Shown piece by piece: positions 1 through 7,691 of a stretch of 12,586 nt of DNA. The stretch spans positions 1-12,586 of the forward strand of contig WJKG01000022.1 of NCBI GenBank assembly GCA_014729205.1, given 5' to 3'. Numbering within the stretch: the first letter of the stretch is position 1; each line of letters starts with the position of its first letter. The position numbers were made by a program, and so were the translations under genes. The notes beneath the pieces were generated by a model. That model saw only the letters and a list, made by a program, of their open reading frames with translations, did no database searches and was not told the DNA's origin. The stretch is from a candidate division GN15 bacterium. GTDB taxonomy: Bacteria > Zixibacteria > MSB-5A5 > GN15 > FEB-12.

Positions 1-202
1 CACTGAGCAAGGTCAGGCCGGTGGCGATGTCCTGCTGAACCTCTTCCACCGATGGGCCATAGTGGACCGAGCAGGATGCTTCACCGTTATAGCGGTTGTT
101 CATGACGGTGAGCAGATTAGTCTTGGTTGTGGTGCTTCCCTTGCTGACGGCGAAGGCCTTCTTGAGCGGCAGGGTGATCTTGAAGCTGTCATAGTTGATC
201 AT
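1..202 (-). CDS. Dipeptide (L-Ala-D/L-Glu) epimerase, N-terminal fragment
   Basis: Only the first 67 codons are present; the gene runs off the left edge. The peptide begins MINYDSFKITLPLKKAF and continues with a 'VSKGSTTTKTNLLTV' strand and 'GEASCSVHYGPSVEEVQ'. This is the pattern of the N-terminal capping domain of the enolase superfamily, muconate-lactonizing/dipeptide-epimerase branch (LPL..PF.IS.GS..., then G.GEA.....Y). The family epimerises L-Ala-D-Glu to L-Ala-L-Glu in the cytoplasm so that murein peptides can be degraded as ordinary amino acids. The start is well fixed: a perfect AGGAGG lies 5 bases upstream, and the ATG overlaps the TGA of the preceding YkfC-like endopeptidase by 4 bases. 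That pairing mirrors the ykfB/ykfC association known in Bacillus. The catalytic barrel is outside the window, so o-succinylbenzoate synthase or another enolase-superfamily activity cannot be excluded. Confidence 0.75.
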   Translation of the reverse strand, partial: MINYDSFKITLPLKKAFAVSKGSTTTKTNLLTVMNNRYNGEASCSVHYGPSVEEVQQDIATGLTLLS

Positions 203-996
203 AGTACCCTCCTGGTCGTACGGTATGATCGGTCCAGATCCTCACGGTAGTCGGGCTGTCCCGGTACCAGGGAATTGATCCTTACGCCGCCCCCGCCCAC
301 CGAGGCATGAATCAGGGCGGTTGGACCGATTGCAAAACCTATATGTCTATCAAAGAAAACCAGGTCTCCAGTCTTTGTACGTTCACGCGGCACGTTTTGT
401 CCGATCTTAATCTGGTCGCGCGTGTCGCGAGGCATGTCCATTCCGAATCGCGTAAGGATGCTCTGTACCATTCCTGAACAGTCAAAGCCGGCCGGCGTCA
501 AGCCACCCCAGAGGTAAGGCACCCCCAGGAAGCGTTTCGCCTCGCGGACCACTCGGCTTCCGGTGACCCGTGTATTGCTATTAATCGGTGCCAAATGGGC
601 CTTCTTGACAAACATTGCGGGCAAACCGGGTAACTCTATACGGTAATGCACCTTGTCGGCACTTCGGGCTCCCAGGCGAGTGCCGTAATATAGAAAATGT
701 GGTGATTGAGTAAGTTGACTGTCAAGAGCCCCCAGAAGCGGGGCTTGCTGGCTCCGGACGACAAATCGCTGCGCCGATAAGTAGTCGTTTGCCCGGGCCA
801 CACCTAAGGGCAGCAGAAAGCACTCGTCGACCCACCCCGGGTAGCTATCGTGCGATTTGACGATGCGAACAAACCCTTTCCGCCTGGTGCCGGTGCTGAC
901 GGCCTCGCCAAACAGACACTGGTTGACTCTCTCGCTGAAGCGGTCTGGTTTAGCATACATATCCAGGACATTTGTGGTCACAACAGCAGCTTTCAT
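199..996 (-). CDS. YkfC-like NlpC/P60 gamma-D-glutamyl-L-diamino acid endopeptidase
   Basis: A 265-residue protein if started at the ATG at 996. Residues about 1-65 and 75-138 look like two SH3b-type domains ('GWVDECFLLPL' closes the first), and residues about 145-265 form an NlpC/P60 cysteine peptidase domain. Catalytic residues are visible: C163 in 'FDCSG', H208 in 'DRHIGFAIG' and H220 in 'LIHAS'. W153 in 'YLWGG' and D181 in 'PRDTRDQ' have the spacing to the cysteine that, as I recall, the substrate-binding Trp and Asp have in Bacillus cereus YkfC. No signal peptide is present, which fits a cytoplasmic enzyme that cuts L-Ala-D-Glu from diaminopimelate (or Lys) during murein recycling. The overlapping epimerase gene supports this role. 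An upstream in-frame TTG at 1050 would place the start inside a terminator stem, so I reject it. There is no Shine-Dalgarno before 996. Confidence 0.85.
   Translation of the reverse strand: MKAAVVTTNVLDMYAKPDRFSERVNQCLFGEAVSTGTRRKGFVRIVKSHDSYPGWVDECFLLPLGVARANDYLSAQRFVVRSQQAPLLGALDSQLTQSPHFLYYGTRLGARSADKVHYRIELPGLPAMFVKKAHLAPINSNTRVTGSRVVREAKRFLGVPYLWGGLTPAGFDCSGMVQSILTRFGMDMPRDTRDQIKIGQNVPRERTKTGDLVFFDRHIGFAIGPTALIHASVGGGGVRINSLVPGQPDYREDLDRSYRTTRRVL
208..213 (-). promoter_or_regulatory. Shine-Dalgarno of the dipeptide epimerase gene
   Basis: On the minus strand a perfect AGGAGG sits 5 bases before the ATG at 202-200. It lies inside the last codons of the endopeptidase gene, so the downstream gene can be translated by coupling or by fresh initiation. 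Confidence 0.75.
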
Positions 997-1004
997 ACAG
1001 TGAC

Positions 1005-1033
1005 AGTCTATCCGGCGACGATTCGTGGTGCAA
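1005..1033 (-). promoter_or_regulatory. Candidate promoter for the endopeptidase/epimerase pair
   Basis: Minus-strand TTGCAC (1033-1028, 3 of 6 matches to TTGACA) is separated by exactly 17 bases from TAGACT (1010-1005, 4 of 6 matches to TATAAT). Only 8 bases lie between the -10 and the ATG at 996, so the predicted transcript would start at or almost at the start codon. Its place, directly after a terminator and before a gene that needs its own promoter, is the main support. The hexamers are weak. Confidence 0.35.
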
Positions 1034-1034
1034 C

Positions 1035-1059
1035 AAAAAAGGGCCCCCAAGGGGCCCTT
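1035..1059 (-). terminator. Rho-independent terminator after the transketolase/aminotransferase unit
   Basis: Read on the minus strand, AAGGGCCCC, loop TTG and GGGGCCCTT form a perfect 9-base-pair stem, followed without a break by further T residues (run of six T at 1040-1035, two of them in the stem). It begins 24 bases after the TAG stop of the aminotransferase. The plus-strand reading lacks a T run after the stem, so it should act in one direction only. Confidence 0.9.
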
Positions 1060-1083
1060 CTCAACGCAGTCGATCTTGATTAG

Positions 1084-2259
1084 CTATGCTTTGGCACGCA
1101 CCTCGGCAAGGATCTTCTCGATCCGACGCAGCGCTTCCTGAATGTTCTCGATCGAGTTGGCATAGGAAAACCGGATATACCCCTCACCATGCTTACCGAA
1201 CGCGGTTCCCGGCAAACCAGCAACTCCCGCCTTGTACAGAAGGAGGTCAAATACCTCCTGTGAGGTCATGCCGAGCTCTTTGACGTTTGGGAAGACATAG
1301 AAGGCGCCCTGCGGTTTGAGGCAACTGATACCATCAATCTTATTGAGACCGTCGACAATGACATCGCGGCGTTTGCGGAACTCCTCCACCATGATATTCA
1401 CCTCATCCATGGGCCCCACAAAGGCCTCCATCATGGCTACCTGCACCATACTCGCCGGGCAGGAGAAGTTGTTCACCGCCAAAGTAGAAAGATAGTCGGC
1501 CAACTGTCGGGGCATGACACCATAGCCCATGCGCCAGCCGGTCATAGCATAGGTCTTGGACATACCGTCCATGAGAATGGTGCGCTTCATCGCTCCTGGA
1601 ACAGAGCCGATGGAGACAAACTCCCCATCGTACACAAGGCCAGAGTAGATCTCGTCGGTAAGGATCCACAGGTCGTTTTCCTCAGCGACCTCATAGATTG
1701 CCTCCATGTCTGAGCGGGTCAGTACGCCACCGGTGGGATTCTCCGGCGAGTTGAGGATAATCATCTTCGTCCTGGGCGTTACCAGAGACCGAAGCTCATT
1801 GACGTCGAAGCGGAAGTCGTTTTCCTCTCGAAGTGGCACTGGCACCGGCTTGGCCCCGACAAAGTTCACGACCGACTCATATGTCGGATAACCAGGGTTC
1901 GGACAGATGACTTCATCGCCGGCGTTGATACACCCCATAATGGCACCGAAGATGACCGGCTTGACCCCGGGCATAATCACGACATCCTCGGCCGCGGTCT
2001 CGATTCCACGCGTGCGTTTGATGTGCTCGGCAACGGCAGCCCGCGCCTCGATAGTACCGCCGGAAGGACTGTAATGCGTATGCCCGTCGCGGATAGCTTT
2101 GATAGCCGCCTCGGATATATTCCCGGGTGTATCGAAATCAGGCTCGCCGATTTGCAGGTGTATGATCGACTTCCCCTCGGCCTCCATTCGCCGACACTCG
2201 GCCAGGACCGCGAAGGCACCTTCAGCTTTCAGTCGAGTGATTCTATCACTGTATTGCAT
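1084..2259 (-). CDS. PLP-dependent class I aminotransferase (aspartate aminotransferase-like)
   Basis: A 391-residue fold-type I aminotransferase. Visible signatures: 'IGEPDFDTP' near residue 37, 'SPENPTGG' at 171-178 with the cofactor-contacting N174, 'TDEIYSGLVY' at 201-210 with D202 and Y205, 'DGMSKTYAMTGWRMGY' with Schiff-base lysine K235, and 'GYIRFSYANS' near the C-terminus carrying the expected carboxylate-binding Arg. It should transfer an amino group between an amino acid and a 2-oxo acid in the cytoplasm. The family covers aspartate, alanine, aromatic and other substrates, which I cannot separate here. The start MQYSDRI at 2259 is chosen because AAGGAG lies 10 bases upstream in the 19-base gap after the transketolase stop; a longer reading from 2334 would overlap that gene. 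It is the last gene before the terminator and probably co-transcribed with transketolase. Confidence 0.9.
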   Translation of the reverse strand: MQYSDRITRLKAEGAFAVLAECRRMEAEGKSIIHLQIGEPDFDTPGNISEAAIKAIRDGHTHYSPSGGTIEARAAVAEHIKRTRGIETAAEDVVIMPGVKPVIFGAIMGCINAGDEVICPNPGYPTYESVVNFVGAKPVPVPLREENDFRFDVNELRSLVTPRTKMIILNSPENPTGGVLTRSDMEAIYEVAEENDLWILTDEIYSGLVYDGEFVSIGSVPGAMKRTILMDGMSKTYAMTGWRMGYGVMPRQLADYLSTLAVNNFSCPASMVQVAMMEAFVGPMDEVNIMVEEFRKRRDVIVDGLNKIDGISCLKPQGAFYVFPNVKELGMTSQEVFDLLLYKAGVAGLPGTAFGKHGEGYIRFSYANSIENIQEALRRIEKILAEVRAKA

Positions 2260-2278
2260 GGAACCAATGCTCCTTACT

Positions 2279-4291
2279 CTATACTGATAACAGGTATTTT
2301 GCTCGTTGCGCAATATGTTCGGCCGCGACACCAAACCGCTTAATCAATTGCCACGGTTGGCCAGATTCACCGAACCGATCCTGAACGCCAATCATGGCAA
2401 ATGGCAGCCGCTTGCCATTAAGCTCATTGGCGGTGCATACAATTCCCGCTACCCGATTACCCAAACCACCCACCTGGTGCTCTTCGGCGGTGATCATGGC
2501 CTTGGTTTCGGAGGCAGCGCGTACGATGGCTGACACGTCCATCGGCTTGACGGTGTGCATGTTTATGACGCGAGTTTCGATGCCGAATTCGCGCTTCAGG
2601 ATCCAGGCAGCGCGGCATGCCTCGGCTGTCTCAGGACCGCAACTGATGATGGTCAGGTCCTCGTCTTCGCTGGTGTAGTCCTCAGCACTGAATATCTCGA
2701 CCGCATCGACGAAGTGAGCCTTCGGTTCGCGTAGGCGATAGACCGCGGCCTTGCCGAACTCAAACGGCGTATCTTCCCTGGTGATAACGGGCGTAGCCTC
2801 ACGAGCAAAGCGGAGATACTTGGGGCCGGTGATATCGAATAGCAACGACCTTACGGCCTTCTCGGTCTCGATTGAGTCACACGGTACTACCATGTTCATA
2901 TTGGGCAGACCGGCAATCTGGAACATCGACTCCAGTTCCTGGTGAGTAGCGCCATCGGGCCCAACTGAAATGCCACCATGAGCACCCACAATCAAGACAT
3001 TGTAGTTGGCGTAGCACACCGACACCCGCAATTGGTCAAGGTTGCGTGCTGAGGAAAAGACACCATATGTGCCGAAAACCGGGATCTTCCCTTCCTTGGC
3101 CAGACCGGCAGCAACGGTCGTGGCGCCCTGTTCGGCCACGCCTACAGAAATGAAACGATCCTTGCGCTCGGGGTGGTTCTTATAGAATCCGGAGATAGTG
3201 ATAGAGTCCGATATGTCAGCACCAATACAGACAATGCGCTCGTCATCCCCGTGCTTCTCCAGGGCTCGTCCCAGTCCCTTGCGGGTCGGGTCCATCTTTA
3301 CCTGCATCTCATTCTGGTGATTCCACCAGTAGTCTTTCGAAAAACCGGGAAGCTCTGAGTCAAGTCTGGCATTGACCTGCTCCTGATGGGCTTGCCCATA
3401 AGCGAGGAGCTTATCAACATCGAACGTCTCACGCAACTGCAATTCGCCAAGAGCCTTGTCGAGTTCCTCTCGATTGGGCGGCTTGCCGTGCCAACCGACC
3501 ACGTCCTGCATGAACGAGACGCCGCGCCCCTTATTGGTGTGACAAATGAGGATGACAGGTTTGCCGGTGTCATTGTGATTGCGGGCCCAGTTGAGCTGCT
3601 CGACCAGCATTTCCATGTTGTGTCCGTCGACCTCAATCACGTGCCAGCCAAACGACTGGTACTTCCATGCGATCGACTCGATACTCATGACCTGTTCGAC
3701 CTCACCGTCGATCTGCAGACGGTTTTGATCGAAGATCTGGATGAGATTGTCCAGGTGGTAGTGATTGGCGCACATGGCCGCCTCCCAGATGGAGCCCTCT
3801 TGCTGTTCTCCGTCGGAGGTGATGGCAAAGACGCGATAGTCCTTCCTGTCCTGCCTGGCGGCCAGGGCGACACCGACCGCAACCGAGATCCCCTGTCCCA
3901 ACGATCCCGATGAAATCTCCACGCCCGGTAGATCCAGGTGATGTGGATGGCCCTGCAGTGGCGAATCCAGCATACGAAGCTTCATCAGTTCGCGTTCCGG
4001 GAAGTAGCCGCTAACGGCCAAAGACGTATACAACGCCGGCGCTTTGTGACCCGCCGACCAGATTATCCTGTCGCGCTCGGGCCAATGCGGTTGGTCTGGG
4101 CTGTGACGAGCCACTTTCAAATACAGGGCGGCACAGATGTCCATAACGCCGAGCGTCCCTCCGGAATGCCCCGACGCCGCCGAGCAGAGAGCAATTTCGT
4201 TGAGACCTCGCATATAGCGGGCCTTCTCAATCAGCTCATGGATGGAATAATCGCGGATCGACTGATTGGTGGCGGTATCTACAAGCGGCAT
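2279..4291 (-). CDS. tkt: Transketolase, full-length single chain
   Basis: A 670-residue thiamine-diphosphate enzyme that moves two-carbon ketol units between sugar phosphates in the pentose phosphate pathway. Both halves are present in one chain. The N-terminal half has 'SGHSGG' (H42), 'SAGHKAPALY' (H82), the cofactor/Mg motif 'SDGEQQEG' at 159-166 with N190 some 30 residues on, and 'GRGVSFMQDVVGWHGK' (H268). The C-terminal half has 'VGVAEQGA' with the catalytic E387, and 'FGTYGVFSSARNLDQLR'. The usual first Gly of the GDG motif is Ser (S159). 'ATHQELESM' and 'HGGISVGPDG' fit transketolase rather than deoxyxylulose phosphate synthase. A short purine-rich sequence (GAGG) precedes the ATG closely. 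It is the first gene of a two-gene unit with the aminotransferase and is preceded by a likely promoter across the end of coaE. Confidence 0.93.
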   Translation of the reverse strand: MPLVDTATNQSIRDYSIHELIEKARYMRGLNEIALCSAASGHSGGTLGVMDICAALYLKVARHSPDQPHWPERDRIIWSAGHKAPALYTSLAVSGYFPERELMKLRMLDSPLQGHPHHLDLPGVEISSGSLGQGISVAVGVALAARQDRKDYRVFAITSDGEQQEGSIWEAAMCANHYHLDNLIQIFDQNRLQIDGEVEQVMSIESIAWKYQSFGWHVIEVDGHNMEMLVEQLNWARNHNDTGKPVILICHTNKGRGVSFMQDVVGWHGKPPNREELDKALGELQLRETFDVDKLLAYGQAHQEQVNARLDSELPGFSKDYWWNHQNEMQVKMDPTRKGLGRALEKHGDDERIVCIGADISDSITISGFYKNHPERKDRFISVGVAEQGATTVAAGLAKEGKIPVFGTYGVFSSARNLDQLRVSVCYANYNVLIVGAHGGISVGPDGATHQELESMFQIAGLPNMNMVVPCDSIETEKAVRSLLFDITGPKYLRFAREATPVITREDTPFEFGKAAVYRLREPKAHFVDAVEIFSAEDYTSEDEDLTIISCGPETAEACRAAWILKREFGIETRVINMHTVKPMDVSAIVRAASETKAMITAEEHQVGGLGNRVAGIVCTANELNGKRLPFAMIGVQDRFGESGQPWQLIKRFGVAAEHIAQRAKYLLSV

Positions 4292-4336
4292 GACCTCTAC
4301 CCTACTCTCGACATTACGCAGGTGACTGTCAGAGCC

Positions 4337-4367
4337 TATATAAGCGAAATAACGCCTTACCTGTCAA
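4337..4367 (-). promoter_or_regulatory. Probable promoter of the transketolase/aminotransferase unit
   Basis: Minus-strand TTGACA (4367-4362) is a perfect -35 hexamer. It ends 3 bases before the TAA stop of coaE. A TATATA (4342-4337) follows after 19 bases, or TTATAT after 18. The spacing is slightly long. The next 45 bases to the ATG at 4291 would be the leader. No terminator is visible between coaE and transketolase, so read-through from upstream is also possible. Confidence 0.45.
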
Positions 4368-4956
4368 TTCTTTTCAGGATTTCACGCCGCCAGATACGCT
4401 CCAGTTTCCGGCGCAAACGTTCCTCCGACGAGTTGTTCAGCACCATCCGATCGGCGCATTCACGGTAGGCAGCGAAAGGCAGCTGGGCCTTTTGGCGAGC
4501 GCGCGCATCCTTTGGATCGACACCTCGTGCGACCAGTCGCTCGTGTCGGAGCTTGGCCGAGGCATGCACCAGCAGCACGAAATTCAGCGTGCTGCACATG
4601 CCCCAGTTGGGAATCAGGGCAGCATCAACAATCACTACTCGGTTCTTCTCAGCCTGTTTCTTCATGCGCCGATCGAGCTCCCGCAGCAGGTATGGGTGCA
4701 CCAGTTGATTGAGCTTGTCACGGTGCGCGCTGTCGGCAAAAGCCCGGTTGGCGAGCTTCTGGCGATCCAATTCTCCGGGTGCAATGAGGATATCGGCCCC
4801 GAAGGTCTTCGCCAATCGTGTCAGCAATGCCTTGCTGTGCTCCACAACATACCGACCGACCTCATCGGCACTGATGACAGGTCCACCCAACTCACCCAGG
4901 ATCCGGGCCGCAGTCGATTTGCCGGATCCTATCTGTCCCGTGACACCCACAAACAT
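4357..4956 (-). CDS. coaE: Dephospho-CoA kinase
   Basis: A 199-residue P-loop kinase for the last step of coenzyme A synthesis: ATP-dependent phosphorylation of the 3'-hydroxyl of dephospho-CoA. Motifs seen: Walker A 'GQIGSGKST' at 7-15, 'SADEVGR' (D31, R35), 'LNQLVHPYL' with H87, and a lid-like 'ARARQKAQLPF' followed by 'ADRMVLNNSSEERL' (usual form AD.VI.N.G....L). Length matches the family. The usual DVPLLFE-like strand reads 'DAALIPNW' at 111-118, so the conserved acidic residue is Asn (N117). This is either lineage variation or a real change in the substrate site. It starts 5 bases after the polA stop, with AAGG just before the ATG, and so is very likely the last gene of the long cluster. 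Confidence 0.9.
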   Translation of the reverse strand: MFVGVTGQIGSGKSTAARILGELGGPVISADEVGRYVVEHSKALLTRLAKTFGADILIAPGELDRQKLANRAFADSAHRDKLNQLVHPYLLRELDRRMKKQAEKNRVVIVDAALIPNWGMCSTLNFVLLVHASAKLRHERLVARGVDPKDARARQKAQLPFAAYRECADRMVLNNSSEERLRRKLERIWRREILKRIDR

Positions 4957-4961
4957 AGCCC

Positions 4962-7691
4962 TTACTTCGCCTCCAGCCAGTTCGGGCCCACCCCCATGTC
5001 GACCACGATTGGCACATCGAGGGCGATTGCCCTCTCCATACCCGAGCGGACAATTCCCTTGAGCTTTTCGATCTCGTCGTGATGGGCATCAAACACCAAC
5101 TCATCATGCACCTGTAACAGCATCTTTGATTTCATGCCGACTGTCTTTTTGTGCACTTTGATCATGGCTTTCTTGATCATATCTGCAGCCGTGCCCTGAA
5201 TCGGTGTGTTGATGGCGACACGTTCCGCAAACTGGCGAACATTGCGGTTCTTGTCGTTGATCTGAGGCAGCAGCCTCCGACGGTTCAGCAACGTCGTCAC
5301 ATAACCCATGCTGCGAGCGGACTCGATCGTGTTGTCGATATAGGCCTTGATGCCCGGATAGCGCTGGAAGTACGTTTCGATGAACTGCTTGGCTTCCTGA
5401 ACATCGAGGTCAGTTTGCTGCGACAGACCATAGGCCGATACGCCATATATGATTGCGAAATTGGCCGTCTTGGCGGCTCGTCGCATTCCGGGATCGACAT
5501 CGTCAATGCCCACCCCATACACCTCAGCAGCCGTGCGGGAATGAACGTCCTCCTGGTTCTTGAAGGCGCCTATCAGCCCCTCATCCTGACTGATGTGAGC
5601 CAGAATTCGCAGTTCCACCTGTGAATAATCGGCGACCAGCAGCGAATAGTTCTTGTCGCGGGGGACAAACGCTCGACGAATCTCCCGCCCTTCCTCGGTA
5701 CGCACAGGAATGTTCTGCAGGTTGGGATCCGTGGAGGACAGTCGTCCGGTGGCTGCTATGGTCTGGTTGAACGAGGTGTGGACACGTCCGGTGTTCGGAT
5801 TAATCAGCCGTGGAATGGCATCGATATACGTGTTCTTCAACTTGGTCAGTTGTCTGTAGTCAAGAATCATGCGGGGGAATTCATGCACCTCGGCCAATTC
5901 CTCCAGCACTCGCACGTCAGTGGAGTAACCGGTCTTCTTGGCGGTCTTCCCCAATGTCGGCAGTTGCAGCTTCTCGAACAAGATGTGGCTGAGTTGCTGA
6001 GTTGAGTTGATGTTGAACTCGCCACCGGCAATGTCATATATCTGCTTCTTGACCGCAATGAGCTTCTCGTCCATCTGCCGGGAGAGACCACTCAGCAAGT
6101 CAGTATCGACTTGGATACCCTCCTGCTCCATATCCGCCAGTACCTTGACCAGAGGAAGCTCCACGTTGTAGTACAGATTGTTCATGTCGAGGCGATCGAT
6201 CTGTGGCGCCAGAACACCCCTGAGACGGTACGTGAAATCGGCATCCTCGGCGGCATAGATAGTCGCTTTGTTCACGGGCACGACCGCAAAAGAAAGCTGC
6301 TTCTTGCCCTTACCAATCAGATCGGTTATCGGGATCATCTTGTGGTCGAAGTGCTTCATGGAAAGAAAGTCCAAGGAGAACTGGCGCTCGGAGGGATTCA
6401 CAACATAGGCAGCAAGCATCGTGTCGAACCCGACCGGTTCGATCTCGATCCCCATGCGCCTGAGCACCAGCAGGTCGTACTTGATATTCTGGCCAATCTT
6501 CTGGACCTCGGGATTCTCAAGCAGTGTCTTCAGAACTGCGATTGCCCCATCGAACGGCAGATTGGCATCTTCATCTTCGTGGGCGAGCGGAACATACCAG
6601 CCTGTCGACGCCTTCTCGGACAGGGACACGCCTACAAGCTCTGCACTATGCGGGTCGAGGCTGCTGGTTTCGGTGTCGACCGCGATCTCCTTGCACGTGG
6701 AAAGCTGTTTGACGAGGGATTCAAGCTCCCCCAACGACTGCACCGTGCGATAATCCAGCTTTTCCTTCTTGCCGGGCGCTTCCGGTATGCTTTCCCCCAC
6801 TTCGGCGGGCATGAGTTCTTTGAGTAAGCGGTTGAATTCGAGCTCCAGGAACAGTTTTTTTACCGCCTCGTAGTCCACCTCGGCTCGCTTGAGCTGTTGC
6901 AGGTCACACTCGATAGGTGCATCGGTGACAATCGTAACCAGTTCTTTCGACAACCTCGCCAACTCGGTGTTGTCGGCGACTTTGGCCCGTACACCTTTGG
7001 CCTTAATCTGGTCATAGTCCTTCAGGACATCCTCGAGTGAGCCGAACTGATCGAGCAGCTTGTCGGCCGTCTTGGGCCCGATTCCCGGTACGCCGGGGAT
7101 GTTATCCGATGAGTCACCCATGAGTGCAAGCTTGTCGATGACCTGCTCGGGGTACACGCCAAACCTCTCTTTCACTTCCTCGCGGCCCATCAGTTCCACA
7201 CCCGGTTTGGGGCCTGACTTGGGGTAGTAGATGCGGACATGATCCGTAACCAACTGGAAGAAATCCTTGTCGCCGGTTACGCACCAGACCTGCATGCCGG
7301 CTTTCTCTCCCATCCGCGCCAGGGTACCAATCACATCATCTGCCTCATAACCCGGTAACTCCAGACGCGGTATATTGAGAGCGTCAACCACCTGTGCAAT
7401 GCGCGGAAGTTGGTCCACCAGATCCTCAGGCATCTTGGCTCGCGTGGATTTGTAGTCTTCGTAGCGCTCGTGGCGAAAGGTAGGTTGCGGCGTGTCGAAA
7501 ACTATAGCGATGTAGTCGGGATCCTCCTCGTTCAACAACTTCAGTAGCGAGTTCGCGAACCCGAACGCAGCCGAAGTATTTTCGCCCTTACTGTTGATCA
7601 ACGGGTTGCGGATAAAAGCGAAATAGGCACGATACACCAGGGCTGAGCCATCGATCAAGTACAGCCGCTTGTCCCCATCCCCTTTTGTCAT
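4962..7691 (-). CDS. polA: DNA polymerase I, three-domain
   Basis: A 909-residue family A polymerase for Okazaki-fragment maturation and repair. The 5' nuclease domain (about 1-295) keeps its metal ligands: D14, D66, 'YEADD' 115-119, 'DKD' 141-143 and 'GDSSDN' 192-197. The 3'-5' exonuclease domain (about 310-500) has all five residues equivalent to the Klenow set: D339, E341, D406, Y479 and D483, so proofreading should be active. The polymerase domain has motif A 'DYSQVELR' (D688, E693), motif B with R738, K741, F745 and Y749, and motif C 'VHDELVF' (H862, D863). Phe at 745 predicts normal discrimination against dideoxynucleotides. The ATG overlaps the TGA of nadD (ATGA), there is no clear Shine-Dalgarno, and translation is probably coupled. 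CoaE follows after 5 bases. Confidence 0.97.
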   Translation of the reverse strand: MTKGDGDKRLYLIDGSALVYRAYFAFIRNPLINSKGENTSAAFGFANSLLKLLNEEDPDYIAIVFDTPQPTFRHERYEDYKSTRAKMPEDLVDQLPRIAQVVDALNIPRLELPGYEADDVIGTLARMGEKAGMQVWCVTGDKDFFQLVTDHVRIYYPKSGPKPGVELMGREEVKERFGVYPEQVIDKLALMGDSSDNIPGVPGIGPKTADKLLDQFGSLEDVLKDYDQIKAKGVRAKVADNTELARLSKELVTIVTDAPIECDLQQLKRAEVDYEAVKKLFLELEFNRLLKELMPAEVGESIPEAPGKKEKLDYRTVQSLGELESLVKQLSTCKEIAVDTETSSLDPHSAELVGVSLSEKASTGWYVPLAHEDEDANLPFDGAIAVLKTLLENPEVQKIGQNIKYDLLVLRRMGIEIEPVGFDTMLAAYVVNPSERQFSLDFLSMKHFDHKMIPITDLIGKGKKQLSFAVVPVNKATIYAAEDADFTYRLRGVLAPQIDRLDMNNLYYNVELPLVKVLADMEQEGIQVDTDLLSGLSRQMDEKLIAVKKQIYDIAGGEFNINSTQQLSHILFEKLQLPTLGKTAKKTGYSTDVRVLEELAEVHEFPRMILDYRQLTKLKNTYIDAIPRLINPNTGRVHTSFNQTIAATGRLSSTDPNLQNIPVRTEEGREIRRAFVPRDKNYSLLVADYSQVELRILAHISQDEGLIGAFKNQEDVHSRTAAEVYGVGIDDVDPGMRRAAKTANFAIIYGVSAYGLSQQTDLDVQEAKQFIETYFQRYPGIKAYIDNTIESARSMGYVTTLLNRRRLLPQINDKNRNVRQFAERVAINTPIQGTAADMIKKAMIKVHKKTVGMKSKMLLQVHDELVFDAHHDEIEKLKGIVRSGMERAIALDVPIVVDMGVGPNWLEAK

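Noticed and set aside
62..250. Short plus-strand open frame opposite the epimerase start and endopeptidase end
   Set aside because: It is antisense to two supported genes, including a perfect Shine-Dalgarno and start for the epimerase, and has no family signature.
997..1050. Upstream TTG start adding 18 residues to the endopeptidase
   Set aside because: The TTG lies in the loop and stem of the terminator, and the extra residues are mostly translated hairpin and promoter sequence.
2260..2334. Longer start for the aminotransferase
   Set aside because: It would overlap the end of the transketolase gene by over 50 bases, whereas MQYSDRI at 2259 has AAGGAG upstream and matches family N-termini.
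4323..4331. TGACAGTCA palindrome downstream of the transketolase promoter, with TGACAGTC also at 1001-1008 near the endopeptidase promoter
   Set aside because: A shared operator was considered, but the same 8-mer also occurs inside coding sequence at 717-724, and the element is too short to stand out from chance.
6111..6827. 238-codon open frame on the plus strand inside polA
   Set aside because: It lies wholly antisense to strongly conserved polA codons, shows no recognisable motif and has low-complexity hydrophobic/charged composition typical of a codon-bias shadow. The same applies to plus-strand frames at 3386-3913, 3938-4468 and 4492-5082.
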